A stretch of DNA of 64,000 nucleotides from NCBI RefSeq assembly GCF_001411555.2, contig NC_049904.1:23573370-23637369 (forward strand), read 5' to 3'. This stretch comes from Juglans regia (taxonomy: Eukaryota > Streptophyta > Magnoliopsida > Fagales > Juglandaceae). Numbering within the stretch: the first letter of the stretch is position 1; every line of letters begins with the position of its first letter. Below are positions 1 through 11,810 of this stretch, piece after piece. A program made the position numbers and the translations under genes. The notes under the pieces were generated by a model that did no database searches, was not told where the DNA came from, and worked only from the letters and a program-made list of their open reading frames with translations.

Positions 1-2443
1 TTCAGGTTGAGGGACAGGTATATTCTGATCATGATGCTATTAAGAACCATATTGTTACTTACTATGAAGATTTACTTGCTGAAAAATTCCTGTGGAGGCC
101 CAAATTGGATGGTATGCCTTTTGAGAATCTTGATCAAGCTAGCTCTGTGTGGTTTGAGAGACCTTTTGAAGTAGAGGAGGTTCTTCGGGTGCTTTGTGGG
201 ATGGCCAAGGACAAAGCACTGGGGCCGATGGGTTTTCAATGGCCTTCTATCATGAGTGTTGGGATGTGGTGGGGGAGGATATTATGCAGGTTTTCCAGCA
301 GCTATACACTTTTGGTAAATTTGAAAAAAGCTCTAATGCGTCCTTCATTGCTCTCATCCCTAAGAAAGTTGGGGCAGTGGAGGTGAAAGATTTTCGGCCT
401 ATTAGTCTCATTAATGGGGTGTTGATTGCCAATGAATGCCTGGATTGTAGACTCAAGGAGGGTACACCCGGTCTATTGTGTAAACAAGACATGGAGAAAG
501 CATATGACCACGTAAATTGGGACTTTTTGTGCTATCTACTCGTGAGATGTGACTTTGGGGAGAGATGAATTTCATGGATTCAACATTGTATAACTACAGT
601 TCGCTGCTCGGTTTTGGTGAATGGAGCATCGGAAGGATTTTTTTACAACTTCAGGGAATTAAGACAAGGGGATCCCCTCTCCCCTTTGTTGTTTGTCATT
701 GTTATGGATGCATTGAGTCGCATGTTGAGTGCAGCTGTTAATAGAGCTTTTATTGCTGGATTTTCGGTGGGAGGGATTACCATATCTCACTTATTATTTG
801 CTGATGACACGCTGCTGTTTTGTGAACTGGACAGTGTTCATATGCAGTACCTGAGAGCTGTATTGCTTTGTTTTGAAGTGGTCTCAGGTCTGAACGTAAA
901 TTTCTCAAAGTCTGAAATGGTTCCTGTGGGTGGTGTGAACAATATTCAAGGCTTGGCAACTATCTTGGGTTGTAAGATTGCTTCATTGCCTTTGCACTAT
1001 CTCGGTCTTCCCTTTGGGGGCAGAGTTCAAGACAAAATCTATTTGGGATGGAATGTTAGAAAAAATTGAAAGAAGATTGGCCGGGTGGAAATAGTTATAT
1101 TTGTCCACGGGTGGTAGATGGACTCTCATTAAGAGCACCTTATCTAATCTCCCTACTTATTTTCTATCCTTATTCCCGATACCCGCAAGTGTGGCTTCTC
1201 GTATTAAGAAAAATTTCAGTAATTTTCTTTAGGGAGGAATGGGGGATGAAACTCAATTTCATCTTGTGGGTTGGAATAAAGTTTGCTCTCCAATAAGATG
1301 TGGAGGGCTGGGGGTGCGTACTGTAAGGGTTTTCAACAAAACACTTTTGGGGAAATCGTTGCTGAGGTATCGTAGTGAAGGAGAGGGCTTATGGAGAAAA
1401 GTGATAGAGTCTAAGTATGGGAGCATTCGGGGGGGTTGGTGCTCTAACGAAGTTAGGGGGGGCACATGGAGTGGGATTGTGGAAAAACATAAGAGCTGGA
1501 TGAGACAGATTTTCTAAATTTTTCAGATTTGCAATTGGAAGCAGCAACAATGTTTACTTTTGGCACGATGTGTGTGCAGAGACATGGCTCTTAAGCAGGT
1601 GTTTCTTATGCTTTACCAAATTGCTTGTGGCTGATTTATCGGTACACTTTAATAGTGTTGTCCATTGGAATGTGAGATTTTTGAGAGTGGCTCAAGATTG
1701 GGATCTGGACATGTTTACTGGTTTTTTTTATTAGTTATATGCTATGTCAATTGGCAATGAGATGAGGGATAGGCTGTTGTGGAATCCAATTGGAAATAAA
1801 AAATTCTTGGTGCGCTCTTTTTATTCGGCTCTCTTGGGATTTCTAACGATCATAGCTACCCTTGGAAGGCTATTTGGAACTGCAAGGTACCCCCAAAGTT
1901 GCTTTCTTCGTTTGGACGGCATCTATTGGGTGGATTCTCACCTCGGATAATATGAGAACGTAGTCTCATTATATGAGATTGGTACTATGTGTAAGAGTGA
2001 TGGAAAATCAATTGATCATTTCTTATTACACTGTGAAGTGGCCTGGTGTTTATAGAATGAGGTCTTAAACAGGATAGGGGTGGCATGGGTCATGCCTGGA
2101 AGAATTAGGGATATTATGTGCTACTAGAAAGGTATCAGTGGAAATGCCCAAATCGCTACTGTGTGGAGAATGATCCCTCACTGCATTATGTGGTGCTTGT
2201 GGTTGGAGTGAAACAAGAGGTGCTTTGAAGATATGGAGCATTATGTGGATGAACTGAAACGATTTTTCTACAATACACTTATTTCTTGGGCTTCGGCCAT
2301 TATTTGTAACATGGACAACCTTCATGATTTGCTTGTAACTCTTACTAGTACTTAGTTGTAATCAGGCATGTTCTTTGTATACCACTAGTGTACTCCGGCA
2401 ATGCCTCTTATATCAATAAAATTTACTCTTACCTATATAAAAA
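1..2443 (+). mobile_element. L1-type LINE remnant, RT to 3' end (cut by window start)
   Basis: This is the 3' part of a non-LTR retrotransposon, now broken by stops and frameshifts. The reverse-transcriptase core is legible in shifting frames: an [10 protein letters not shown] motif near 490-520, an LRQGDPLSPLLF block near 655-690, and a catalytic FADDTLLF box near 795-820. Downstream there is a YLGLPFGG motif near 1000-1020, then zf-RVT-like sequence around 1980-2240. The element ends with a short A-rich tail near 2435-2450, after CAATAAAA. No endonuclease domain is in the window, so the 5' end lies to the left or is lost. The text closely parallels the LINE at 59723-62087, so both belong to one family. 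Not coding-competent. Confidence 0.9.
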
Positions 2444-3858
2444 AAATTAAAATCACATATTAATGAAAAAAGTCTAATAGGTATTATGTAGTCAAATATT
2501 AATATTAATATTACATTTTCTCAACAAAAAAGAAGACATAAGACTAAACATTTAAAACTTTGAAAAATAATTTTATTTGTATTATACGGGTTGGTTGCGA
2601 ATTTTGTAGATTGATCCATTTATTAATCGTGTCTTATCAGGTCAACCTATTTTAACCTCAACCTGCCAAACCCGCATATTTTGTGTTAGTTTCACAGGTG
2701 TCATGTATTGCCACTCCTAACTAGTATACAACCTGGAAGTAGCCAAAACAGCTTTATTCCTAAACAGGGACAACTGGAAGTAGCTAAAACCTGCATTAAC
2801 CAACTGATATACAACCTGGAAGTAGCAAAGCAAGCCGATAATATGAATTTACTTTTGCTTTTGAGCTTTATGAGCTTAGATATGGTGCTCTAAGGCATTT
2901 TACTTGTACGCCTTGGTATATAGGGCAGTTTTGAACTTTTTAGAGACAACTGGTTTTTGGGATTTGAAGTGTTGACGGACCACGGTATTAACTCAGGCTT
3001 TATTCTTACAGGTACATGATTCTGATTCGATCAGCTCAGAAGAAATTACTCCGGCGATCACCATGGAAGAAATTTGCATTGAAGCTGGGTATGAGGGGCT
3101 TTCAATCCAATTCACTGCCTCAAGAAGATTTCACGGCCATTATTGTTTATACTTGAATTTGCTGGAAGACTGTAAGTAGCCACTAGCACGCCAGGCTCAT
3201 CAAATAAAACCCCTATTGTTGTAAGAAACTTATTCATATTCTCTTCATTATTATTGAAAAGAAAAATATTTAGTTCACTTACTCTATAGTTCGACAATGG
3301 TAATAGCTTGTACTGTACTGAGACAAAGTAGAACTGATCAGTATTATACTAATGCAGCATTGAAACAGAAAGTCAGAATATGCAGAGTTTTTATTTTAAA
3401 TTCATTGTACTGATAGACAAAATTAGAGGCGGATTAATGTTGTTGTGCTTACTCTTGTCCCTGGAACTAATACTCCACGTATTGTTACTGATTATTCTCA
3501 TATCCCAGAAAGCTGGTGATATTTTGTGAATGTATTGGGAATACATTTTGGGGTACCAATCAGGTTGCATCATCCCCTATCCTCCTCAGTTGCAAACTGT
3601 ATGGAATTGTCGTGAACTCAAACCCTGACCCTTGGTGGTTGGGTATGCTTTTCGGTTCACATATCTGATTCTACAATCTCGACTTGGCAGACTTTGTTTC
3701 GAACACACACTCACCCTTGGCTGGATCCTCTTCATTTTTAGCCTCAACAGTAAAGAGGACCCAGGAAAAACAAAAGGTCACCGAAAGAAATTGTCAGCTC
3801 TCTTATTTTTTAAGCAGCAGCCCATATACATTTGTTAAAAGCCTAATAATATAATCCT
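2444..3858. other. Intergenic region with no clear gene
   Basis: AT-rich sequence. Near 2725-2830 the phrase ACAACCTGGAAGTAGC recurs three times at uneven spacing, giving a short open frame that resembles no family I know. One exon-like stretch (3012-3171) is listed separately. No promoter, RNA gene or repeat boundary is convincing here. Confidence 0.4.
3012..3171 (+). pseudogene. Exon-like fragment of unknown gene
   Basis: A 160-bp stretch is bounded by an acceptor-like TTCTTACAG and a consensus donor GTAAGT. Two forward frames stay open through most of it. One gives an acidic peptide beginning VHDSDSISSEE, the other a basic one containing LIRSAQKKLLRR. Base composition is higher in G+C than the flanks. 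I do not recognise the protein and found no partner exons nearby, so it may be a stranded exon of a degraded gene or chance. The splice-like borders are seen; that it was ever an exon is inference. Confidence 0.25.
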
Positions 3859-3962
3859 AGGAGTTGGCTCAAGTGGTAAAGGTCTTGGACTCGCTTAAGT
3901 GTTAAAGGCCTAGATTTGGGAGTATGTTCCCCTAGGTCTAAGGATTTTTTCTTTGAATAATT
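3859..3962 (+). repeat. tRNA-derived SINE-like fragment
   Basis: The segment GAGTTGGCTCAAGTGGTAAA reads like a Pol III A box, of the TGGCTCAAGTGG type in tRNA-related SINEs. It is followed by GGTCTTGGACTC and a duplicated GTTAAAGGCCT-like phrase. A degenerate B-box-like GGTCTAAGGA comes next, before a T-rich tail. The cloverleaf cannot be completed, so it is not a functional tRNA gene. Confidence 0.5.
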
Positions 3963-6175
3963 ATCCAATGTGCACTTGTGAAAAATTCCTTTCCGAGTAC
4001 CTGTGCATTTCCGAAATTAGTTGGGATGATGTTCTTGAACACTAGGACCCAGTACCAATAAAAACTTACATAGGCTTGCACAAATAATTGCATTTGCACA
4101 ATATCCATATCCGAAATTTTTATAGTCATCAAAAAATCGGTAGTGATAAGCTTACTACCCATCTACTACTTGTAGTGTTTTTATTTTTTTATCATTTTAT
4201 TTTAAGTATTTTTTTAACAACCTTAATCATTGAGAAAAAATTAAAAAAATATATAAATTTACTAATTATTACTTCCTTAACGATTAAGTAAAATAAAAAA
4301 TTATAAAAAAAATCAAATATAAAAAAAGTAGTAAATGAGTAGTAAGAAGGTAGTAACCCTATCATTTTCCATATTCATAACTACCATCTCTCTAATTTCA
4401 TTTCTCAAGTCAAAGTTGCTAAAGGCAACATAAAATAATCTAGAATAATAATATATACAAATTCAAAATGAACACTCTGCATAGGGTTTTTATAAAATAG
4501 TGAACTCTATCGTTAAAAAAGAAAAAAAAAAGGTGTGAAATATACACTTTTTCTTAGTGCGACTTTTTTTTATATAAAAAACTGGTACAAAACTCCTGCA
4601 TTTGAAGCTTGTCTTGGCATTTCTCAGTAATCTAATCCATTTTAGCAGCACAAGCTAGCTCGCCAGTTATCCCGACACCAACTACTGCAACACTCCCAAA
4701 GACCCCAACCACTACTACTCTTCTAATTCACTGATCATTCTCTTCACCACTACTACTGATCTTCTGGCCGTGCCACTTGCATCATATTATCCTTAACTCA
4801 TGAAACATGCCAACTTAATTCATTCTTCAGTTCTTCTGATCTCCAAAGCGAGATCGTTGGCGATTCACTCGGTTCATTTGCCACCGAGTCAGTGACTCTG
4901 AACTCGATCCAAGGAGCTAGCTAGCTAGCTAGGCAAGTACTACTCGAAATTCAAGTTGATATCCAAGGGAATGTATTTATCTCATTAATTCCCTCATCAT
5001 TCGCACCATTAAATTATTTTTCTAAGCTTACAAATGCATGTAAACCTAGATGTGGTAGGTTTACAAAGAGAATTTACGAAAATAAAATTTATATACGAAT
5101 GTCGGTTTATTAGATATTCTTTATGATAAAACGAGTTTCACAATAAAATGTATTATGATAAATTGTAAAGAGATTTCATAAAAGTATATTCGTAAACTGA
5201 CGTAGTTTAATGTGGTACATTAAATTATAAAAATACATTGATTATAAAGTAGATCTATCGTATTATATGAAACTATGTTAATTTGAATGTATATTAGATA
5301 TTTTTGTTTTGTCTGTATATTCAAAATATTATGCATGTATTTTCAGAAACAGCTATATATGCCCTGTAAAGTTACACATAACTATATACAAATCACCCAG
5401 TGGAAAATTTCTGAAAAATAAATAGTGAAGACTGAAACTAGAGTCTAGATTGGTAAAAATCAACATATCATGTAAGCTTGTGGCAGTAAAATGGAAGAAA
5501 ATGAACTAACACGCTGTAAGGTGGTGACCTATATACCATAGTTAGGAAAAGAAAAAATCATTTTCCAAGTACAAAGTTTGAGGAGTCCGAAGTTCAACCA
5601 TTTGATGCCACGTAAGAAGATGATAAATAGAAGTTTTTATAAAGAAAAATGGAGCCACCAAATTTTTATGCACATATTTTGTACCCATTTTTTTTTATTA
5701 TTTTTTTACGTAATAGTTAAAGAAATATTTTTTAATAAGTTTGTAAATATTTTTTAAATATTTAAAATGATTTAAAAATTATTTAAAGAAAAAAAATATA
5801 CCGTTCAATATCTATTCGACACCGAATCTTCGGTAAAAGTAGTACCACTCTTTTATAAAACAAACACTAGTTAAATGTGAAGTAATCAATATTTGTTGGT
5901 AATCATATTTAAAAATTCAATATGAACTTAATTCAGTAAACACAGTTCGGGGGAATTCAGGCTAAAATCAGTCTTATCTTAGCTTTGAAAATCTTAGGGA
6001 ATCCACGTAAGTGGTTCTTGTAACGTGTCAGATGGATTTTCTACTTGCGTGGATTATGGTATCTATCGTGTAATACAAGTGGCAATTGTTTATTGGACAA
6101 GAAGTAATCAACGGGGCTAAGTGATACGGAGGGTGCCAAGTGGACAAAGAGAACTAAAATCCCAAAGTGTGACAA
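3963..6175. other. Intergenic, AT-rich, distal upstream of LHCB1
   Basis: No coding sequence found. It holds a (CTAG)n run at about 4916-4931 and a long imperfect hairpin at about 5040-5290. The hairpin contains AAACTGACGTAGTTTAATG-like text shared with the hairpin MITE family seen at 20080, 44985 and 47950. Near the LHCB1 promoter are ACGT cores at about 6003-6010 and 6023-6029 (ACGTGTC), which could be bZIP sites. Their function is inference. Confidence 0.4.
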
Positions 6176-6180
6176 CCAAT
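6176..6180 (+). promoter_or_regulatory. CCAAT box of LHCB1 promoter
   Basis: The sequence GACAACCAATGGGAATACAG resembles the CCAAT element found close upstream of the GATA/I-box in many Lhcb1 promoters. Here it lies about 275 bp from the TATA box, because a MITE has been inserted between them. Without that insert the spacing would be near 80 bp. Confidence 0.55.
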
Positions 6181-6202
6181 GGGAATACAGATATGAAAAA
6201 TT

Positions 6203-6398
6203 CTATTCTTAAGCCTCATACACCACACATCAATCTTTTTATGATTTCTTTAATTTTATTCTTTTACTAAATGTGTGGTATATGGATTATGAGTAGAATA
6301 ATTTAATTATTTTAAGAATAATAAAATCAAAAAAAATTTTAAAAAAATTTTAAAAAAATAAAAAAATTTTGATGTGTGGTGTATGGGCTTATGAATAG
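6203..6398. mobile_element. MITE inside the LHCB1 proximal promoter
   Basis: The ends are imperfect inverted repeats. The left end is CTATTCTTAAGCCTCATACA followed by CCACACATC. The right end reads as its complement, GATGTGTGGTGTATGGGCTT followed by ATGAATAG. The arms match over about 28 bp with one indel and one mismatch. A third, more degenerate copy of the arm (AATGTGTGGTATATGGATTA) lies at about 6269-6297, so the element may be composite. The interior is very AT-rich and non-coding. No target-site duplication is clear. Confidence 0.75.
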
Positions 6399-6411
6399 CG
6401 ATGCATATTGA

Positions 6412-7341
<930 letters not shown>

Positions 7342-8295
7342 GCAACAAATTAATGTTGTGACCCCATGAAATTATTTTCCTCCAATTTGAGTGTGAATTT
7401 GAGATCACTGATGTAAATTGGTATGAAAAAGAGCACTAAATGTGAAATATTACTTGTACTACTAATATGATGAACGCCATTATTATTCTATCTCCAAGCT
7501 CATCTGTTTCATTCAATATTTCCTTTAATTGAAATTTTCTTTGTCTAGCGGAGCCTATCATCATCATCATCATAGCATAAGCTACCTCGTTCATGATCCC
7601 GTCTTTATTATTATTATTATAGTGTACGAAAATGGTTAATTATATTTATATTTTATTTATAATCCGAGATCGGAAGTTATTTAAACGTGGCTTTATTTGA
7701 TTTGTAATTGTATTCAAATGGTATTAATTAGAAAATGTCCATATTATTTATTTATTAATTTTCTAAAAGAACAAAAGTTTTTGAGTGGCAATTCAAAAGT
7801 TTTCTAGTTAATTCATATCACAAATGGTTATTAAAACAAAACAAGAATCACGTTGTATTGGACCAAATCCAAGGTGCCCATAACATACTGAGTGACCAAA
7901 AGTTTCTATCAAGATATAGAATAAAAAGGATGGGCTATAGATAGAGTACGTACTAACAAAGGCAATTAATTGTTGCAAATCTTTAAAATTTCATAATTTT
8001 TAATATAATAATTAATATGATCTTTCAAATTATTATAATTATTTTAATTAAGTAAAAAATAATGATAAAAAGGAAAAACAAATTTACATATATTACAGAA
8101 AATTGAAATCTGGTCGACATAAACTCCAATACTCCCATGTGTTGTTAATTTGATTCAGATTTGCCGCATTTTCCCTATGTAATTCATTTTAAGAATTACC
8201 TCTTGTTCGTATCCACCTGACTTAACGGAAAACTTGTGACAGTACGTAAACTACCACGCAAAAAATCATTTTTTCTAATAATTTAAAGATATCTA
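7342..8295. other. LHCB1 3' flank and intergenic AT-rich DNA
   Basis: The first ~150 bp are probably the LHCB1 3' UTR (T-rich with GATGTAAATTGG and AATATGATGAAC near 7410-7475). A short (ATC)n run lies at about 7557-7573. The rest shows no gene, RNA or repeat boundary that I can support. Confidence 0.5.
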
Positions 8296-8299
8296 TATG

Positions 8300-8528
8300 T
8301 GGAAGCTAAGAAAGATATCTTGGCCTTCCAATCATGGTGGGTAGATTAAGATATAATACATTCAAAAACTTAAAGGAGAGGGTCTAATCCAAAATCATTA
8401 GCTAGAATAACTCCTTTCTATCGCAAGCAGGGAAGGAGATTTTGCTAAAGACTGTTGCTCATGCAATACGTACATTTGCTATGAGTGTTTTCAAATTACT
8501 ACGAAGGCTGTGCAAGGAGATATCATCC
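8300..8528 (+). mobile_element. LINE remnant, 5' piece interrupted by the Copia element
   Basis: Translation gives YLGLPIMVGR near 8313, then a TFKNLKERV block, then QAGKEILLKTVAHAI and MSVFKLL up to 8528. This is the conserved stretch after the reverse-transcriptase domain of plant L1 elements. The text resumes in the same order at 11811 (LLARFW, then GFRDLECFNKA), so the Copia retrotransposon interrupted a pre-existing LINE. Multiple stops are present; not functional. Confidence 0.8.
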
Positions 8529-9182
8529 TGTTGGGGTGTATTTAGAGACTGGTTTTGGAGCTAAAAATCTAGTAATAGTGTTTGCTTGATGTGCGCTCGA
8601 CATGCGCTTGAGCGAAATTCTCTCAACTTGTGCTTGGCAGTTGGCTCGAGAGAAACTCAACCCGTGAGTTCATTTGACGTGCGCTTGACAGTGGGCTCAA
8701 GCGAATCTCAACCTGAGAGTTCGCTCGAGTTCCGCACGACAGTGAGTTTGAGCGAGACACAAACCCTATTGTTCGCTCGATCTCCGCTCGACACCCCGCT
8801 CCAGCCAATATTGATTTCGTTGTTTGCTCGAGGCGCGCTCAACACGTCGCTAAAGCAAAGAACGTAGATTTTGCCAATTAGGATTTCTAGTACCGTTTGC
8901 AATATTTGTCATATTTGAATTTTGTTGGACGACTTTTTTAGCCTATTTTAAGAGAGAACAATTATCTAGTGAGTGCATATTGTGTAAAAGGGGAAAAAGC
9001 CCTAGAGAGTGTGAGTTGAGATTGAGTGATTGTAATCTCCTCTGGTGAATAAGATTTCTGCAGCTCTGTGGACGTATGCAATTTGCCAAACTGCGTATAT
9101 TGTGCGTCGTGTGCTTGATTGTGATTGCTTTTACTTTATTTGTCATCATTGGTATGTATGTTTTGCACAATAATTCATAACA
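8529..9182 (+). repeat. 5' LTR of defective Copia element
   Basis: Starts TGTTGGGGTG, ends ...ATTCATAACA, and matches the 3' LTR at 10657-11810 along its length apart from the insert there. It contains a run of CTCGAGCG/TTGAGCGA-type motifs between about 8590 and 8860. Length is about 654 bp. Divergence from the other LTR is visible by eye, so the insertion is not recent. Confidence 0.85.
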
Positions 9183-9198
9183 ACTAGTATCGAAGTCA
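9183..9198 (+). other. Primer-binding site of the Copia element
   Basis: ACTAGTATCGAAGTCA directly follows the 5' LTR and is a decayed version of the initiator-methionine-tRNA complementary TGGTATCAGAGC site used by Copia elements. Confidence 0.65.
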
Positions 9199-9220
9199 AG
9201 GTTGGATCTGAAGGAGAATA

Positions 9221-10570
9221 ATGACTGGAAATAAAGTGAACGCACTTGGGATTGAGAAGTTTGACGACACGGATTTTGGGTACTGGAAGATGCAAATTGA
9301 GGACTATCTCTATGGGAAGAGGCTCCACCTTCCACTGTTGGGAAAAAAGCCGGAGAGCGTGGATGATGCTGAGCGGACCTTGTTAGATCAACAGGTTCTA
9401 GGGCTTGTTCAGTTGACTTTGTCCAGAACAATGGCACACAATGTCAGTAAGGAAAGAACCATGGTGGATCTATAGCGACTTTGTCAGGTATGTATAAAAA
9501 GCCGTTGGCAAACAATAAGGTGCACTTAATGAAGAAATTGTTCAATCTAAAGATGTCGAAATGTATGTTTGTAGCCTAACACTTGAATGAATTCAATACG
9601 ATCACAAATCAACTGTCTTACGTAGAGATTGAGTTTGATGATGAGATCAAAGCGTTGATTCTGTTGGCATCGTTGCCAAGTAGTTGGGAGGCCATGACGA
9701 TGGTTGTGAGTAGTTCAGCCGGAAAGAGGAAACTTAACTACGACGACATACGTGACATGATATTTACTGAAGAGGTATGTAGGAGAGACTCGGGTTAGTC
9801 TTCGGGTTCAGGATCTGCCCCGAATGTTGACAATAGGGGGCAGAGGACATGACATGTCAAGTTCCAAGAGCAGAGGGAAGAGCAAGATGAGATCAGGGTA
9901 GCAGACCGCGTGCTAGAGTTGTGGCAAGCCGGGCCACATTAAGAAAAAATGTAGGAATCATGAAAGTGTTAAGGATGATGCGGTGAATGTAGTGACAGAT
10001 GAAATTTATGATGCATTACTTCTTGCAGTGCACGGTTCGATTGATGATTGGGTGTTAGATTCAGGGGTTTTGTTCCATAGCACCTCACATCGAGAAATCA
10101 TGCATAATTATGTTGCTGGTGATTTTGAGAAGATGTATGCGGTTGATGGAGAGGCATTGGATGTAGTGGGAGTGAGACTTCCAAACAGGGGTGTGTGGAC
10201 TTTACAACAAGTCAGACAAGTTCCAGATCAGAAGAAAAATCTAACCTCTATGAGACAGCTTGATGATATCGGTTTTGATGTAGCGTTCTTTGGAGGAGTT
10301 TAGAAGATCACTAAGGGTGTGGTGGTCTTAGAGCATGGTAAAAGATATAAATTTTTGTATTTAACATTAGGATCCAGTGATATGCAGGGAAATACAAAAG
10401 TGAAAAAAGGCAGGCTCAATCGAGGGAAACATGTGAGAAAGCCAAAGGGAGTCAGCTTTGTCGTTCCTCATGAATGCCTGAGAAAGTTGGCTAAGGTTAC
10501 CAAGATTGATTCAAGATCGGATACTCCTAGTGCAATGAGAGTTGTGACTTCAGTGTGTCTTCTGGCTTGA
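9221..10570 (+). pseudogene. Copia gag-protease remnant
   Basis: This is the only coding part left in the Copia element. The first open frame (9221-9475, beginning MTGNKVNALGIEKFDD) is the gag start, with YWKMQIEDYL typical of the family. After stops, gag resumes at about 9583-9798 (LILLASLPSSWE). A CCHC zinc knuckle of form C-S-C-GKPGH-C lies near 9912-9960, with its second residue now a TAG codon. The aspartic protease follows (9983-10303): WVLDSGVLFHST with the DSG catalytic triplet, then VPDQKKNLTSMRQLDD. A short GKRYKFLYLT block (10319-10570) is the pre-integrase part. Integrase, reverse transcriptase and RNase H are missing, so the element is non-autonomous. Confidence 0.8.
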
Positions 10571-10640
10571 AGACGGGAGCTGTGAGCTGCAGAGATGATA
10601 GGGCTTGGATGGAAATAGTGGTTGGCATGTAGAGACCCAG

Positions 10641-10656
10641 TCTCCAAGTGGTAGAT
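10641..10656 (+). other. Polypurine-tract region before the 3' LTR
   Basis: TCTCCAAGTGGTAGAT abuts TGTTGGGG. It corresponds to the usual Copia junction CAAGTGGGAGAT-TGTTGG with one G to T change. Confidence 0.6.
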
Positions 10657-11810
10657 TGTTGGGGCGTATGTGGAGACTGGTTTTGGAGCTGAAAATCAAG
10701 AAACAAAGGGTTTTCTTGATGTGTGCTCGACGTGCGCTCGAGCAAAATTCACTCAACTTGCGCTTGACAGTGGGCTCGAGCGAAGCTCAACCCGTGAGTT
10801 CACTTGACAATAGGTTCAAGCGAATCTCAACCCGAGAGTTCACTCGAGTCCCGCAAGATAGTGAGTTCGAGCGAGACACAAACCCTAGTGTTCGCTAGAT
10901 CCCTGCTCAAGCCAATGTTGATTTGGCTGTTCGCTCAAGGCGTTCTCGACATGCCGCTTGAGCGAAGAATGCAGATTTTTTCAATTAGGGCTTTCAACAT
11001 CGTTTGTTATATATTTGTTATATTTGACTTGTTTTGGACGACTTTTTCAACCTATTTTGAGAACTAAGGGTGCTACCCGCATGGTGCGGGGCGGGGGCAC
11101 CCCCTCCCCACCCCCCGCCCCGCCCCCCGCTCAACCCATTGTCTAAATTTTTTTTTTTTGTCTAAAAATATTTTTAGACTCAAATTATAATATAATTTAA
11201 AGTATAAATTGAAATTTATACATTAAAAAAAATACAAACTCTTTAGAGTTATATTTTGGATTGTCTTGGCCTCCTAGGCCAACCATTATATAGGAGGCCA
11301 AGGTAATACAATAGTGATAGTTAAGCAATGTAAGATTATATTTATATAAATTACTTATATAAATATTAAAAATGTAGGACTATATTTATATAAATTACTT
11401 ATATAAATATTAAAAATTAAAAATTTTTACATTAAAAATGGCAGGGGGCGAGGCCCCACTGGGGTCAATCTGTCCCCCGCCCCCGCATGGGCGGTGTGGG
11501 GTAACCAGCACACCCATGCGGGGGAAGAGAGATCGGGAGCGGGGTAGCGGCGGGCGGGCCCCCGCTGCCCACCCCTAGATAGAACAATTGTCTAATGAGT
11601 GTATATTGTGTGAGAGAAAAAAAAAAAGCCCTAGAGAGTGTGAATTGAGATTGAAGGATTGTAATCTCCTCTGATGAATAAGATTTTTGCAGCTCGGTTG
11701 ACGTAGGCAATTTGTCGAACCAAAAATATTGTGTGTTGTGTGCTTGATTGTGATTGCTTTTACTTTATTTGACATTGTTAGTGTGTGTGTTTGTACAATA
11801 GTTCACAACA
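10657..11810 (+). repeat. 3' LTR of Copia element, carrying a GC-rich-ended insert
   Basis: Starts TGTTGGGGCG and ends ...GTTCACAACA, collinear with the 5' LTR. Homology is broken at 11064 by a ~515-bp insert and resumes at about 11579 (ATAGAACAATTGTCTA versus GAGAACAATTATCTA in the 5' LTR). Without the insert it is about 640 bp, the same size as its partner. The 5-bp flanks of the whole element (CATCC and CATTG) match only partly, so the target duplication is decayed or uncertain. Confidence 0.85.
11064..11578 (+). mobile_element. Non-autonomous element with GC-rich ends, copy 1
   Basis: It begins CTAAGGGTGCTACCCGCATG and ends GCCCACCCCTAG, giving short inverted ends of form CTA(G/A)GGGTG. 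Both termini are extremely GC-rich (runs of CCCCGCCCC and CGGGGGC), while the 300-bp centre is AT-rich. The centre includes a TATATAGGAGGCC segment and a duplicated GGACTATATTTATATAAATT unit. The absence of this block from the 5' LTR shows it is an insertion. A second copy in reverse orientation lies at 25025-25405. The superfamily is uncertain; ends of this form suggest hAT-like. Confidence 0.7.

Noticed and set aside
3859..3962. Functional tRNA gene
   Set aside because: A box present, but the B box and cloverleaf are not formed; a SINE relic fits better.
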